64,000 bases of DNA from JBCCXZ01 sp965228005 (lineage in GTDB: Bacteria; Planctomycetota; Planctomycetia; Pirellulales; Lacipirellulaceae). The notes beneath the pieces are model-generated. The model did not search any database. It saw only the letters and a list, made by a program, of their open reading frames with translations, and was not told the origin of the DNA. Both the position numbers and the translations under genes were made by a program. How positions within the stretch are numbered: position 1 is the first letter of the stretch; each line of letters begins with the position of its first letter. This document shows, piece by piece, positions 52,281-61,055 of this stretch. The stretch spans positions 1-64,000 of the forward strand of contig CBDDGV010000002.1 of NCBI GenBank assembly GCA_965228005.1, written 5' to 3'.

Positions 52281-55232
52281 TTAATAGCCCGGGTGCGGAC
52301 GCACCGATTCATTGTGCTCCCGGATCATCCGCTGGATCTCTTCGTCCGCAAAGCCGCGGTCGGTCGTGTCCAGCGGGTCCCACGAGCCCTCGCTCCAGAG
52401 GAAGGCGTCGGTGACGGGATTCGGCCCGTCTTGGTCTGCCAAGAACTCCAACAGCGCCCGGTGGTATGCGACGCGGAACCCGCGCATCGCGGGGTGGGTC
52501 CACGGGTTTTCTTCCGCTTTGTCGGAGCCCTGCCAGGGCGACCGCGCGGCTTCCGCGGGCGACGTGGCGAGGCCGCCGTCGCTGTTGCCGCCGCCGATGC
52601 CGACCTCCGAGAAGTGCAGCGGCAATGCCGCGGGCAGGGGGATGCCCAAGTCCGCGAGTTGCTTCCGCAGCACCGCCACGGCGCCGGCGAACTGCTCCGG
52701 CTCCGGCGGCGGCTCGAACCAGCGGTAGTTCGACATCCCCAGAAAATCGCTCGCCGGCAACAGAGCAGCCGCACGCATGCGTTGGGCCCGGGAGAGCTTC
52801 TGCCCGTCGGCGATGTCGTTGAAGTTGAGGCTCACCCCCACCTTCAGGTCGAGCAACGGGTTCTCCGTCCGCAGCATCTGTAAGATGCGGATGTACTCGT
52901 CGGGGTAAGCGAAGACGCTCCGCCCCATCTCGCCGCAGACGGCAAACTCGACGTGCGAACCGGGCTCGACGGTCTCGTCCAGCGCCGCGGCGATCGGCTT
53001 GAGGACCGACTCGTAGTAGGAGTGGCCGTCGTAGTACGCCAGCGGGTCGAACCGGAAATGGTTCCGCCACTCGTAGGGCGGTCCCGCGGCGTTGAGGTGC
53101 GCGACGATGGAGACCTCCATCCCGTTGGCGACCGCCTCGGCGAACGTCTCCCGCACCGCGTCTTGGAACCGCCGCACGCCCTCTTGGTCCAGCGGTTGGG
53201 TCCTCCGCCCGTCGGCGTAGGCGTAACGGACGACGTTGTTCTCTTCGTCGATCTCGGCCAGCATCGTGGCGACGACGCAGACCCGTCGGAAACCCAGCTC
53301 GGCGGCGCGGCGGACCGACTCCACGCCGCTGGTGTGCCGGCGTTTGTGGAACAACAGCACGCTGGGGGAGAGCCGAGCGCCCCACGCTGCTCGCTGCGGC
53401 GAGCCATAACGGAGCACCACCCGCGAAAGCTCCAGGAAGGCGCCGTCGCTGCCCGCGGGGGCTTCGATCCTCAACGTGGTCGTGCCCGCCGGCAGCTTGA
53501 CGCGAGTCGTTTCGATCCTCCGATGGTAACCGTAGTCGTTCGGCGCCGTGTCCGACTTGGGCAGCTGGAGGTCGACGGCGCTGAACGGGCCGTCGCCCGC
53601 GGATGCCGTCACGACCGGGTCGCCCATCCCGCCGGCGGCGTACGCCACAAACTCAACCGACGCGACCTCGCCGCCCGGCTCGTAGGTGACCGAGGCGTCC
53701 GGCTGCATCCGGTAGCGGTGGATGTCTTCCTGCGCCTTGCGGGCGTCGGCGTAGACGGCCTCGACCCCGCCCGCGTGCGACGCCGGCTTGTCGAGGCGAT
53801 CGCAATCGTCGACCAGCACGCGGTGCGTGACGCTCACCGGCCCGACCGCGTTCGACGGCCCGGAGACGCCGCCCTCGCCCTGGGCGAACACGCGGTAGTG
53901 GTAGCTCTTGCCTGGCTCGGCGGCCTCGTCGGCCCACTGCGGCTGGTACTGCGTGGCGGCGTCGGAGACGTTCGTCGCGACCACGTTCCAAGGCCCGTCC
54001 GGGTCTTCGGTCCGCTCGACCTTGTACGCGCTCGCGCCGGCCGAGCCCTTCCAAGAGATCGCTTCCGGCCCCTCGATCGGCAGCAGCACCGGCGTGGCGG
54101 GGGGCTTCAACTCGGGCGGGTCGATCCCCCGGATGCGGAACGCGCGGTCGCGCACCAACCGCAAGAGTCCGGTTTCGTCGTAGCGGTCGCCGGACGGGAA
54201 GCCCGGCCAATGGTACGCCTTGTAGGCGTCGCCGCTGGCGCCTTCGGAGTGCCAATAGAACCCGCCCTCGCTGCGGCGGAATCGCAGGCTCCACAGCAGC
54301 GCCCCGGCGGCGCCCTCTTCGATGACCGCGTCCAGCATGTCCGCCGTCTTGTCGGTCGGCAGGAACCCAAACTCGCCGACGAAGTAAGGCCGCTTCCCGC
54401 GGGCCAGCGCCGCCGCCTCGCGGATCGCGGCCGGGTTGTTGTTCCCCACGTTGGGGTAGTGGTGCGTGGTGACGACGTCGATGTTCGGGTCGTCGAGCGA
54501 CGCCACCGGCATGCCGTGCAGCGAGCGGCCGTCGATCACCAGGTGGTTAGGGTCGAGCCGCTTGATCTCCGCCGCGATCTCGCGCGTCCACTCCTGCGGG
54601 GCGTCCAACTCGTTGCCGGTTTCCCAGGCGAAGAGCGCCTGGTCGTCGCGGTACAGCTCGCCCGTGAGCGTGTTGCGGCGGTTGGTGAGGTAGCGGACCG
54701 TCTGCTTGAAATCGGCCATCACCTCGGGGTCCGACCAGAACGCCTCCGCCGGCTTGCCCCGGAAGGCTGCGTACTCCTTCGCCCCGCCCCACCAGTGCCA
54801 GTTGTCGACAAACGGGATGATCACCCGCACGCCCTTCTCGTCGGCGACCTTCATCACTAAGTCGAGCGCGCGGAACGCCTCTTCGTTGAACTCGCCGGGC
54901 GCGAGCACGTGCACGTGGTCGCCCGCGTCCGAGCCTTCGCGCTTCACGCTGAGCACGTACGTCCGCACCACGGCGCCCCCCATCTGCCGGACCGCCTCCA
55001 GGGCGTCGGCGATCTCGAACTCGTCCGGCCAGTGCCACGGCGTGGGGCCGACGCCGAAGGCGTCTTCAATGTTGTGCAGATTGGGGATGTTCCACGAGAT
55101 AAAACGCACCGGCGCGTCGCCGTCGAACAACTTGTCGCCCTGCCGGGTGACGAAGTTCTCGAACGCCACTGCCCTGCCCTCTTGCAGCAAGGCCAACAGC
55201 AACAGACCCGTGACTCGAAGCGTGAAGCTCAT
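52281..55232 (-). CDS. bimodular secreted glycoside hydrolase: GH5-like domain plus a second GH-A-type barrel
   Basis: 983 aa. Signal peptide (LRVTGLLLLALLQEGRAVA). The N-terminal barrel (about 30-370) is GH5/beta-mannanase-like: RFISWNIPNLHN, acid/base ETGNE (Glu208) and nucleophile FVGEFGF (Glu287). Next is an Fn3-like module (about 385-470) and a beta-sandwich likely to bind sugar (about 480-630). The C-terminal ~340 residues look like another clan GH-A barrel with candidate acids in CGEMGRS (Glu768) and HFSEVGIGGG (Glu876), nearest in style to GH113/GH53. The ATG at 55232 overlaps the symporter stop as ATGA. Mannan as substrate is inferred from the GH130 and symporter neighbours. Confidence 0.8.
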   Translation of the reverse strand: MSFTLRVTGLLLLALLQEGRAVAFENFVTRQGDKLFDGDAPVRFISWNIPNLHNIEDAFGVGPTPWHWPDEFEIADALEAVRQMGGAVVRTYVLSVKREGSDAGDHVHVLAPGEFNEEAFRALDLVMKVADEKGVRVIIPFVDNWHWWGGAKEYAAFRGKPAEAFWSDPEVMADFKQTVRYLTNRRNTLTGELYRDDQALFAWETGNELDAPQEWTREIAAEIKRLDPNHLVIDGRSLHGMPVASLDDPNIDVVTTHHYPNVGNNNPAAIREAAALARGKRPYFVGEFGFLPTDKTADMLDAVIEEGAAGALLWSLRFRRSEGGFYWHSEGASGDAYKAYHWPGFPSGDRYDETGLLRLVRDRAFRIRGIDPPELKPPATPVLLPIEGPEAISWKGSAGASAYKVERTEDPDGPWNVVATNVSDAATQYQPQWADEAAEPGKSYHYRVFAQGEGGVSGPSNAVGPVSVTHRVLVDDCDRLDKPASHAGGVEAVYADARKAQEDIHRYRMQPDASVTYEPGGEVASVEFVAYAAGGMGDPVVTASAGDGPFSAVDLQLPKSDTAPNDYGYHRRIETTRVKLPAGTTTLRIEAPAGSDGAFLELSRVVLRYGSPQRAAWGARLSPSVLLFHKRRHTSGVESVRRAAELGFRRVCVVATMLAEIDEENNVVRYAYADGRRTQPLDQEGVRRFQDAVRETFAEAVANGMEVSIVAHLNAAGPPYEWRNHFRFDPLAYYDGHSYYESVLKPIAAALDETVEPGSHVEFAVCGEMGRSVFAYPDEYIRILQMLRTENPLLDLKVGVSLNFNDIADGQKLSRAQRMRAAALLPASDFLGMSNYRWFEPPPEPEQFAGAVAVLRKQLADLGIPLPAALPLHFSEVGIGGGNSDGGLATSPAEAARSPWQGSDKAEENPWTHPAMRGFRVAYHRALLEFLADQDGPNPVTDAFLWSEGSWDPLDTTDRGFADEEIQRMIREHNESVRPHPGY

Positions 55233-57118
55233 CGGGGCTCCCCGTGTGGTTGCCCGGTTTCGGGCTCGTACTCCGTTGGATAGTCGCGGAGCTTGTCGTA
55301 CCAGTTCCATTTCAGCCAAAGCGTTGTTGCCGTCACCACCAACAAGGCGATCGCCAGCCGAGTGTAATCCTGAAGAACCAAGTAGACCCCGATCACGGTC
55401 AGCCCGGTCTGCCAGACGATGCCCACGCCGGAGTTGACCATGTCGCGGGCGAAGTCGCGGTTGGCTTCGATGCCGGGCGACTCTTTCGTCAGTGCTTCAT
55501 GAACGGGCCCCCACCAGCCCCAAGGCCGGACCTTGCGGTAGAACTCTTTCAGCACCTCGGGGTCGTCCGGCTCGGTCAGGAGCGAACCGGCGACGCTGCC
55601 GAACAGCGACAACAGAAAGATGACCGGGAACGTGTAAATCTCCGCCGGCTTCTCCAGAACGCCGGAGCGGTCGAGCGTCTCGAACAACTGCGGCACGGCG
55701 CCCGCCGAAGCGATTCCCGCCGCCATGCCCCAGAAGTAGCCGTACGCGTTGAACCGCCACCAGACCCACTTCAGCAGGTTCGCGGCGGTGTAACCGCCGT
55801 ACAGGGCGGTGAGGATCCATTGCACAATGGTGTTGAGCGACTGGACGTACAGACCGATGCCGGTGCCAACCAAGACAACAATCACGGAGACGAGGTAGCT
55901 CATCCGCACGTAAGTCTTGTCGTCGGCGTCCGAGCGGAAGTAGCGTTTGTAAACGTCGTTCACCACATAGGCCGGGGCGGCGTTCACAGTGGCGGCGTAA
56001 GTCGACATGAACGCCGCCAGCAGAGCCGCAATCAACAGTCCCAGCAAACCCACCGGCATGAACTCGCGCATCGCGAACGGCAGGATCAGCTCAAAATCGA
56101 CTTCCTCGCCCATCCCGCGAAGCTCTTCTGAGAAGAACGCCAGGGCGAGCACTGTCAGCCCCGTGATAAGCATGTACCGGGGCACGAGCAGCACGACGTT
56201 CACGAACCCGCTCATGAAGGCCGCTTCACGCGGGGTGCGTGCCGACAAGATGCGCTGCATGTCGTAGTTCGGCGCCGGGCCGGCGATGCTCTGCAGCACC
56301 CCCTTGGCGAGCATCAAGCCCACAAAGAATGAGAAGAACTCCCAACCGTCCTCGGCAATCTGCGTGTTGGCCGACTCGAGGATGCCCGACCAGTCGAGGT
56401 CGAGCCGCAGCCCGAACAGAACCTCCCCCCACCCCTCCGGCACGCAGGGGGCGAGCATGTCGGGCGAGACCTGCCCCATGGCGATCAAGCCCACCCAGAC
56501 GCAGGCCAGGGTCATGATGAAGAACTGCAGCACCTCGGTGAAGACGACGCTGAACATGCCCCCCTTCACCACGTACAGCGTGGTCACCGCGGTGATGATC
56601 AGCCCGTACAGCTTGTTGTTTAGGCCGGGGTCTTCGGCCAGTTGCCACGGCAGGAACGTGCTGGCGAACTTGCCGATGCCGATAAACCCGTACGCGAGGA
56701 ACGCCACCACGTTGATCAACGCGAAGAACACCACCACCAAGTGCGCGAGCTGCGCCCCTCGGCCGTCGCCAAACCGGAAGCGGATCCACTCCGCCCCGGT
56801 CATCACCCCCGAGCGCCGCAGCCACACCGAGAGGAACACCATCAGGAAGACCTGATTGAACACCGGCCAGAGCCACGGGATGTACACGCTCTTCAGGCCG
56901 TACACGAACATCAGCATCACCATCCACATGGTGCCGCTGATGTCGAACATGCCCGAGGCGTTGGAGAGCCCCAGCATGTACCAGGGGATGGTGTTGCCGC
57001 CGAGGAAGTAGCTGCCGAGGTTCTTCGACGCCCGCTTAGAAATCCAGAACCCGATCGCCACGGTCGCCGCGACGTAGCCGGCCACGATCGAGATGTCGAT
57101 CGGATGGAGTTCGAGCAT
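55229..57118 (-). CDS. sodium:solute symporter (SSS family)
   Basis: A 629-aa inner-membrane transporter with about 13-14 membrane segments. SSS features include the first segments DISIVAGYVAATVAIGFWISKRA, GSYFLGGNTIPWYMLGLSNASGMFD and the conserved central region GLLGLLIAALLAAFMSTYAATVNA. C-terminal extension TEYEPETGQPHGEPR. In this context it probably imports a mannose-containing oligosaccharide with sodium. Translationally coupled to the hydrolase gene (ATGA) and 86 bases after GH130. Confidence 0.9.
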   Translation of the reverse strand: MLELHPIDISIVAGYVAATVAIGFWISKRASKNLGSYFLGGNTIPWYMLGLSNASGMFDISGTMWMVMLMFVYGLKSVYIPWLWPVFNQVFLMVFLSVWLRRSGVMTGAEWIRFRFGDGRGAQLAHLVVVFFALINVVAFLAYGFIGIGKFASTFLPWQLAEDPGLNNKLYGLIITAVTTLYVVKGGMFSVVFTEVLQFFIMTLACVWVGLIAMGQVSPDMLAPCVPEGWGEVLFGLRLDLDWSGILESANTQIAEDGWEFFSFFVGLMLAKGVLQSIAGPAPNYDMQRILSARTPREAAFMSGFVNVVLLVPRYMLITGLTVLALAFFSEELRGMGEEVDFELILPFAMREFMPVGLLGLLIAALLAAFMSTYAATVNAAPAYVVNDVYKRYFRSDADDKTYVRMSYLVSVIVVLVGTGIGLYVQSLNTIVQWILTALYGGYTAANLLKWVWWRFNAYGYFWGMAAGIASAGAVPQLFETLDRSGVLEKPAEIYTFPVIFLLSLFGSVAGSLLTEPDDPEVLKEFYRKVRPWGWWGPVHEALTKESPGIEANRDFARDMVNSGVGIVWQTGLTVIGVYLVLQDYTRLAIALLVVTATTLWLKWNWYDKLRDYPTEYEPETGQPHGEPR

Positions 57119-57204
57119 AGTCGGCGCGGAGCCTCCCTGTCCGGACGCGCAACCTAACCGCCGCGCCCGCAGCTGGGCATCTTATGGCCCAATATCCGGC
57201 GGTG

Positions 57205-58230
57205 CTAGAAGACCGACGAGTTCTCTTTGGTGAACGCGATCAGTTCGCTCAATCGGCCGTACGCCAAGCACGAGGTGGTATCGGCCGCCCCGTAGTACAC
57301 GGCCAGGCGGTCCTGCTCGCGGTCGACCAACGCCGCACACGGGAACACGACGTTGGGCACGTGACCGAACACCTCGTAGTCCGCCTCGGGCGTGAAGATG
57401 TGTTGGTTGGTCCGGTGCAGCACCTTCCACGGCTCGTCGAGGTCCAGCAGCGCTGCGCCCATGCTGTAGACGAAGCCGTTGCAGGTGTCCATCACGCCGT
57501 GGTAGATCATCAGCCAGCCGTCGTCGGTCTCGATGGGGATCGGGCCGGCGCCGACCTTGGTGCGCTGCCACCACTGGCCGACTTCGCCGCCGCCGGGGCG
57601 CATCACCAGCCGGTGCATGCCCCAGTGCACCATGTCGGGGCTCCGGCTCAAGTAGATGTCGCCGAAGGGCGTGTGACCGTCATCGCTCGGGCGGCTGAGC
57701 ATGTAGTACTTCCCGCCGATCTTCCGTGGGAACAGCACCCCGTTGCGGTTGAAGGGCAGGAAGGCGTTCTCCATCAGCGTGAACGACTGGAAGTCGTCGG
57801 TCTCCGCTACGCTGATCGTCGGGCCGTTGTGGCCGCCGCACCAGGTGATGTAGTACTTGTCCTCGATCTTGCAGACGCGCGGATCGTACGCGTAGTCGAT
57901 CCGCTGCTCCGGCTGATTCTGAAAGACGATCGGCTCCGGCTCGATGTGCCAAGCCAAGCCGTCGTCGCTCCATCCGCAGTGCAGCAGCGGGAACCGGGTC
58001 CGCAACTCGACGCGGAACACGCCGGCGAAGCCGTCGCCGTAAGGCAACACCGCGCTGTTGTAGATGCCCTGCGCACCGGGCATGTGGTGCCGGTCGATCA
58101 CGGGGTTGCCGGTGTGGCGCCACATCACCGATTGCGAACCGGCCGGCCGCTCCTGCCAGGGGATCGAGGCGGTCGTGCCGCTGGTGGTCGACGGCCTGAG
58201 CGTTGCGACGTTCGTCGGGCTTTCACTCAT
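57205..58230 (-). CDS. GH130 mannoside phosphorylase
   Basis: 341 aa, no signal peptide: cytoplasmic. The five-bladed beta-propeller signatures of GH130 are all present: YNSAVLPYGDGFAGVFRVE, the general acid Asp in YAYDPRVCKI, FLPFNRNGVLFPRKIGGKY, MLSRPSDDGHTPFGDIYLS, VGAGPIPIETDDGWLMIYHG and VPNVVFPCAALVDRE. The sequence style is that of subfamily 1 (4-O-beta-D-mannosyl-D-glucose phosphorylase), but a manno-oligosaccharide phosphorylase is not excluded. It would release mannose 1-phosphate from imported disaccharides. First gene of the run and divergent from lacI. Confidence 0.92.
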   Translation of the reverse strand: MSESPTNVATLRPSTTSGTTASIPWQERPAGSQSVMWRHTGNPVIDRHHMPGAQGIYNSAVLPYGDGFAGVFRVELRTRFPLLHCGWSDDGLAWHIEPEPIVFQNQPEQRIDYAYDPRVCKIEDKYYITWCGGHNGPTISVAETDDFQSFTLMENAFLPFNRNGVLFPRKIGGKYYMLSRPSDDGHTPFGDIYLSRSPDMVHWGMHRLVMRPGGGEVGQWWQRTKVGAGPIPIETDDGWLMIYHGVMDTCNGFVYSMGAALLDLDEPWKVLHRTNQHIFTPEADYEVFGHVPNVVFPCAALVDREQDRLAVYYGAADTTSCLAYGRLSELIAFTKENSSVF

Positions 58231-58474
58231 AGAGGGGTCTCAGCGGTGACGGGCCTAAACAGAACACGCGTGTTCTGCGGGATGATCTTCAGCGGATGAG
58301 GACAGCCGTCGAGCGGCTGTTCCGCACGCGGCAAACGACTCACGAAAAGCTCTTTGCCGGCAGACGACAGGCGGCCTGGGAGGCCCCGAGCCAGCCGGGA
58401 TCGGCCGGGGCACTCGCCGTTCATCACGACGGATTTGCCCCCGCAGTGATGAAGCATATTTGGGGGAAGCCAAT

Positions 58475-58492
58475 TGTTCAAGTATTTGAGCA
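58475..58492. promoter_or_regulatory. candidate LacI-family operator (site 1)
   Basis: TGTTCAA-GTAT-TTGAGCA: 7-bp arms with one mismatch and a 4-base centre. It matches the perfect site at 59838-59855 in 16 of 18 positions. Confidence 0.6.
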
Positions 58493-58496
58493 CCGT

Positions 58497-58514
58497 TTTT
58501 CAACTACTTTCCCA
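58497..58514. promoter_or_regulatory. candidate LacI-family operator (site 2, weak)
   Basis: TTTTCAACTACTTTCCCA keeps the TCAACTACTTT core seen at 59794-59811, but the second arm is poor. It lies on the same helical face as site 1 (22 bases between centres). Confidence 0.4.
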
Positions 58515-58607
58515 GGAAGGCACAAGTTGCCCTACAAAGGGCTGTCGGGCATGATGAACCGCTACGGGCTGCTCTTCTCGCACTCCCCAACAGGACTCCC
58601 GTGCGCC

Positions 58608-59666
58608 ATGGCCGGATCCAACGCACCCCGTCTGAAAGACGTGGCCGCCGAAGCCAATGTCTCCTTGAGCGCCGCGTCCCGCATCCTCCGCGGCGAACGC
58701 GAACGCTTCGGCAAAGACACCTGCGAGCGGGTGCTGGACGCCGCCAAACGGCTCGGCTGGCGCCGCAACCTGCTGGTGAACGGCATCCAGACCGGACGCA
58801 CCAAGACCGTCGGCGTGATGATCCCGCCGTTCGACTCGTTCTGGGTCGATGTCCTCGCGGGCATCCACCTCACGCTGGCCTCGGCCGACTACCTGCCGAT
58901 CACCGTCTGGGTCGGCGACTGCCAAGAGATGCCGCACTTCGAGAAGGACCAGGACCAGGGCCTGAGCCAGATCAGCCGGTTGCTCGACCGCCGAGTCGAC
59001 GGCCTGATCCTCTGGCCCTCCTTCGCCGTGGCCTACTACGAGCACTTCCGTGAGCTCATGGAGCAGCGTGTCCCCGTGGTGGTGATCGACCACGAATTCT
59101 CGGAGGAACAGATCGCCGATTCGATCGAAACCGACGAAGAAAAGTGTGCGAAAGCGGTCGCGGAACACCTGTATTCCCTGGGCCATCGGCACATCGACTG
59201 CCTCTCCTCCCGAGAGACCGACTGGCAAGCGTGGGCCGTCCGCAGGCGTGTCGCGTTCGAGCAGAGCCTCTCGGAGCACGACGAGGTCGAGTCCACGTCG
59301 TGGCGGCTCAATCAATGGGGCACCAACGGGCTGGAGGTCGCCGCCGAGATCCTCCAGCAAGAGCCGCGCCCCACCGCGGTCTTCTCCGTCACCGACCACG
59401 AGGCCCTCTTCCTCTACGAGGCCGCCGAGCAGCAAGGGCTCCGCATCCCGGAAGACTTGTCGGTGGTTGGTTTCGCCGACCTCGACTTCGCCACCTCGAT
59501 GCGACCACCGCTGACCACGATGCGACAGAGGCCCAAAGAAATCGGCCAACGCGCCGCCCAGATGATCCTGGACCGGTTGGACGGGGATTTTGGAGACACC
59601 TCCCCCACTACCATCCGCGTCGGCGGCGACCTGGTGGTGCGTGAGTCGACTGCTCCACTGGAATGA
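58608..59666 (+). CDS. LacI-family transcriptional regulator
   Basis: 352 aa. N-terminal LacI helix-turn-helix (LKDVAAEANVSLSAASRILRGERERFG) with the hinge region KRLGWRRNLLVNGIQTGRT, then a periplasmic-binding-protein-like ligand domain (TKTVGVMIPPFDSFWVDVLAGIH ... TAVFSVTDHEALFLYEAAEQQGLRIPEDLSVVGFADLDFA). The ATG at 58608 is the start that gives the HTH in the right place. It is divergent from GH130 and almost surely controls that operon. Operator candidates lie upstream and again downstream near 59,800. The inducer is probably a mannoside, unproven. Confidence 0.88.
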   Translation: MAGSNAPRLKDVAAEANVSLSAASRILRGERERFGKDTCERVLDAAKRLGWRRNLLVNGIQTGRTKTVGVMIPPFDSFWVDVLAGIHLTLASADYLPITVWVGDCQEMPHFEKDQDQGLSQISRLLDRRVDGLILWPSFAVAYYEHFRELMEQRVPVVVIDHEFSEEQIADSIETDEEKCAKAVAEHLYSLGHRHIDCLSSRETDWQAWAVRRRVAFEQSLSEHDEVESTSWRLNQWGTNGLEVAAEILQQEPRPTAVFSVTDHEALFLYEAAEQQGLRIPEDLSVVGFADLDFATSMRPPLTTMRQRPKEIGQRAAQMILDRLDGDFGDTSPTTIRVGGDLVVRESTAPLE

Positions 59667-59793
59667 GGGTGGAATCGGCCCACACCGCCGGCCTCCACGC
59701 CCTATGAATCACGACTCGATCCGTCTTGCGAGTCTCTTTTCTAGAATCGGTGAGAAAAAAGATTGACAAGCTACGCGAGTACGAATAATCTGT

Positions 59794-59811
59794 TGCTCAA
59801 CTACTTTAACT
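59794..59811. promoter_or_regulatory. candidate LacI-family operator (site 3)
   Basis: TGCTCAACTACTTTAACT: first arm identical to the perfect site, second arm degenerate. Placed over the predicted transcription start of the PEP-CTERM gene. Its centre is 44 bases from site 4. Confidence 0.5.
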
Positions 59812-59837
59812 CGTCATTTCGCTTGTTTCGGATAGAT

Positions 59838-59855
59838 TGCTCAAGTAGTTGAGCA
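59838..59855. promoter_or_regulatory. candidate LacI-family operator (site 4, perfect arms)
   Basis: TGCTCAA-GTAG-TTGAGCA: two perfect 7-bp arms around a 4-base centre. Best match to the motif shared with the lacI/GH130 intergenic region. Confidence 0.65.
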
Positions 59856-60051
59856 CGGCTTGTGCGAGCCAGGTCGTCCCGGCCCCCAACAAGCCAGCTT
59901 AGGATGGGCACCCCGGCTTTCGAGTCGTGTTTAGTGTGTTGTTCGGGGCACGCGTCAGACGCAACACCCGGACGAATCGGCTTTTCGGCCCGCACTGAAG
60001 TAGCGGGCATCACTTTTCTGTTTCGTCTCAACTTTCGACGGAGGGCAACTA

Positions 60052-60714
60052 ATGAATCAGACACTGAGGCTTTCCCGCGTGGCGCTGTGCGCCATCGCAT
60101 GCATGGCGACTTCCGCCGCCTGGGCGCAACCGTCCAACCCGTTCCAACCCCTGCTCAGCAACATCACGGCTCTGCAGGACGCGACCAGCAGCTTCACGGG
60201 CGCTCAGCTCAGTTCTTTCCAGGGCCAATCCCCGGCGTTCCTCGGGGTTGAGTACGACGTCCGCTTCGAGGTCGGCCCAGGCGGTTTCGGCGACGAAGAC
60301 TTCTCCCGCGTGGTGCTCCAGGGCTTCAACCTGCCGAACGACCTGAGCGCTTTCGACGGGCTCGCCTGGAACGTGCTCTCGACCACGGACATCTTCATCA
60401 GCCCGTACATCCAGACCGACCCGGGCTTCAGCTTCTCGCAGGCCAACAGCGGCACGAGCGTACCCGCCGGCGTGGAGACGATGGTGTTCCTCGACTTCAA
60501 CGATGTCGCTGAATTCGCCAACCCGATCGACCCTTCCGATGTCCGCGCCTGGGGCATGCAGTTCTTCGGGCCGAGCGTCGGCAACGGGGACCCGGTGGGC
60601 ACCGTCGAGTTCAGCCTGATCCAGGTCACCTCGAAGACGGTCCCCGAGCCGACGGGCGCGGCGATCTGCTGCGTGTCCGGGCTTGTCGCGCTGGCTTCGC
60701 GACGCAGACGTTAG
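60052..60714 (+). CDS. PEP-CTERM exported protein in the mannan locus
   Basis: 220 aa. A signal peptide (ALCAIACMATSAAWAQ), a beta-rich body with FDGLAWNVLSTTDIFISPYIQTD and a C-terminal sorting signal (VPEPTGAAICCVSGLVALASRRRR). A GGAGGG ribosome-binding site lies 7 bases before the ATG. Two LacI-type operators in its promoter suggest it belongs to the regulon of the GH130/SSS/GH5 genes, perhaps as a surface sugar-binding protein. No carbohydrate-binding family is recognised. The strong hairpin after it separates it from the next gene. Confidence 0.85.
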   Translation: MNQTLRLSRVALCAIACMATSAAWAQPSNPFQPLLSNITALQDATSSFTGAQLSSFQGQSPAFLGVEYDVRFEVGPGGFGDEDFSRVVLQGFNLPNDLSAFDGLAWNVLSTTDIFISPYIQTDPGFSFSQANSGTSVPAGVETMVFLDFNDVAEFANPIDPSDVRAWGMQFFGPSVGNGDPVGTVEFSLIQVTSKTVPEPTGAAICCVSGLVALASRRRR

Positions 60715-60748
60715 AGTGCGGTAAAAACGAAAGAGGCGAGACAGGACG

Positions 60749-60781
60749 CGGCGCCGCCCGGCAGGCGGCCGGGCGGCGCCG
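60749..60781 (+). terminator. strong G+C hairpin after the PEP-CTERM gene
   Basis: A 14-bp perfect stem (CGGCGCCGCCCGGC at 60749-60762 with GCCGGGCGGCGCCG at 60768-60781, 5-base loop), 34 bases past the stop. No U-tract. The remaining bases up to 61,055 hold no gene. Confidence 0.65.
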
Positions 60782-61055
60782 ACCCTGACACACCGAACAA
60801 ACGATGATGGGACGGGGCGTCCCCAACCCAGGCAGCGGCGAGTCCTTTTCTCCGGTTCAAGGCCCTCTGCGCTAGAGGTACGGCTCAACCCGGACGGGAA
60901 AGGATGAGGACGATTCGAGCGAGGCAGTAGATGCCGCGTCGAGCGACGGCCCGCCGAGAGCGACCAAAGTTCTAAGACACCAGACAAGACACCTGATCCA
61001 GATCGTGCTCCACGAGAAACCACTCACAGGAACCCGCCAGCCGCGGGGGGATACG

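Larger units (their letters stand above)
58231..58607. promoter_or_regulatory. divergent promoter region of the GH130 operon and lacI
   Basis: 377 bases between the two start codons. It holds two operator candidates with centres 22 bases apart (58475-58492 and 58497-58514). The lacI open frame runs on upstream to 58296, but that part is unlike protein. The -10/-35 elements could not be assigned with confidence. Confidence 0.5.
59667..60051. promoter_or_regulatory. promoter region of the PEP-CTERM gene
   Basis: 385 bases without a gene. It contains a TTGACA -35 box (59763-59768) with AATAAT (59784-59789) or TAATCT (59786-59791) as -10, two operator candidates just downstream, and the ribosome-binding site GGAGGG near 60,041. 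Confidence 0.55.

Noticed and set aside
52953..54860. A 635-codon plus-strand frame opposite the bimodular hydrolase
   Set aside because: Antisense to a gene with signal peptide and catalytic motifs.
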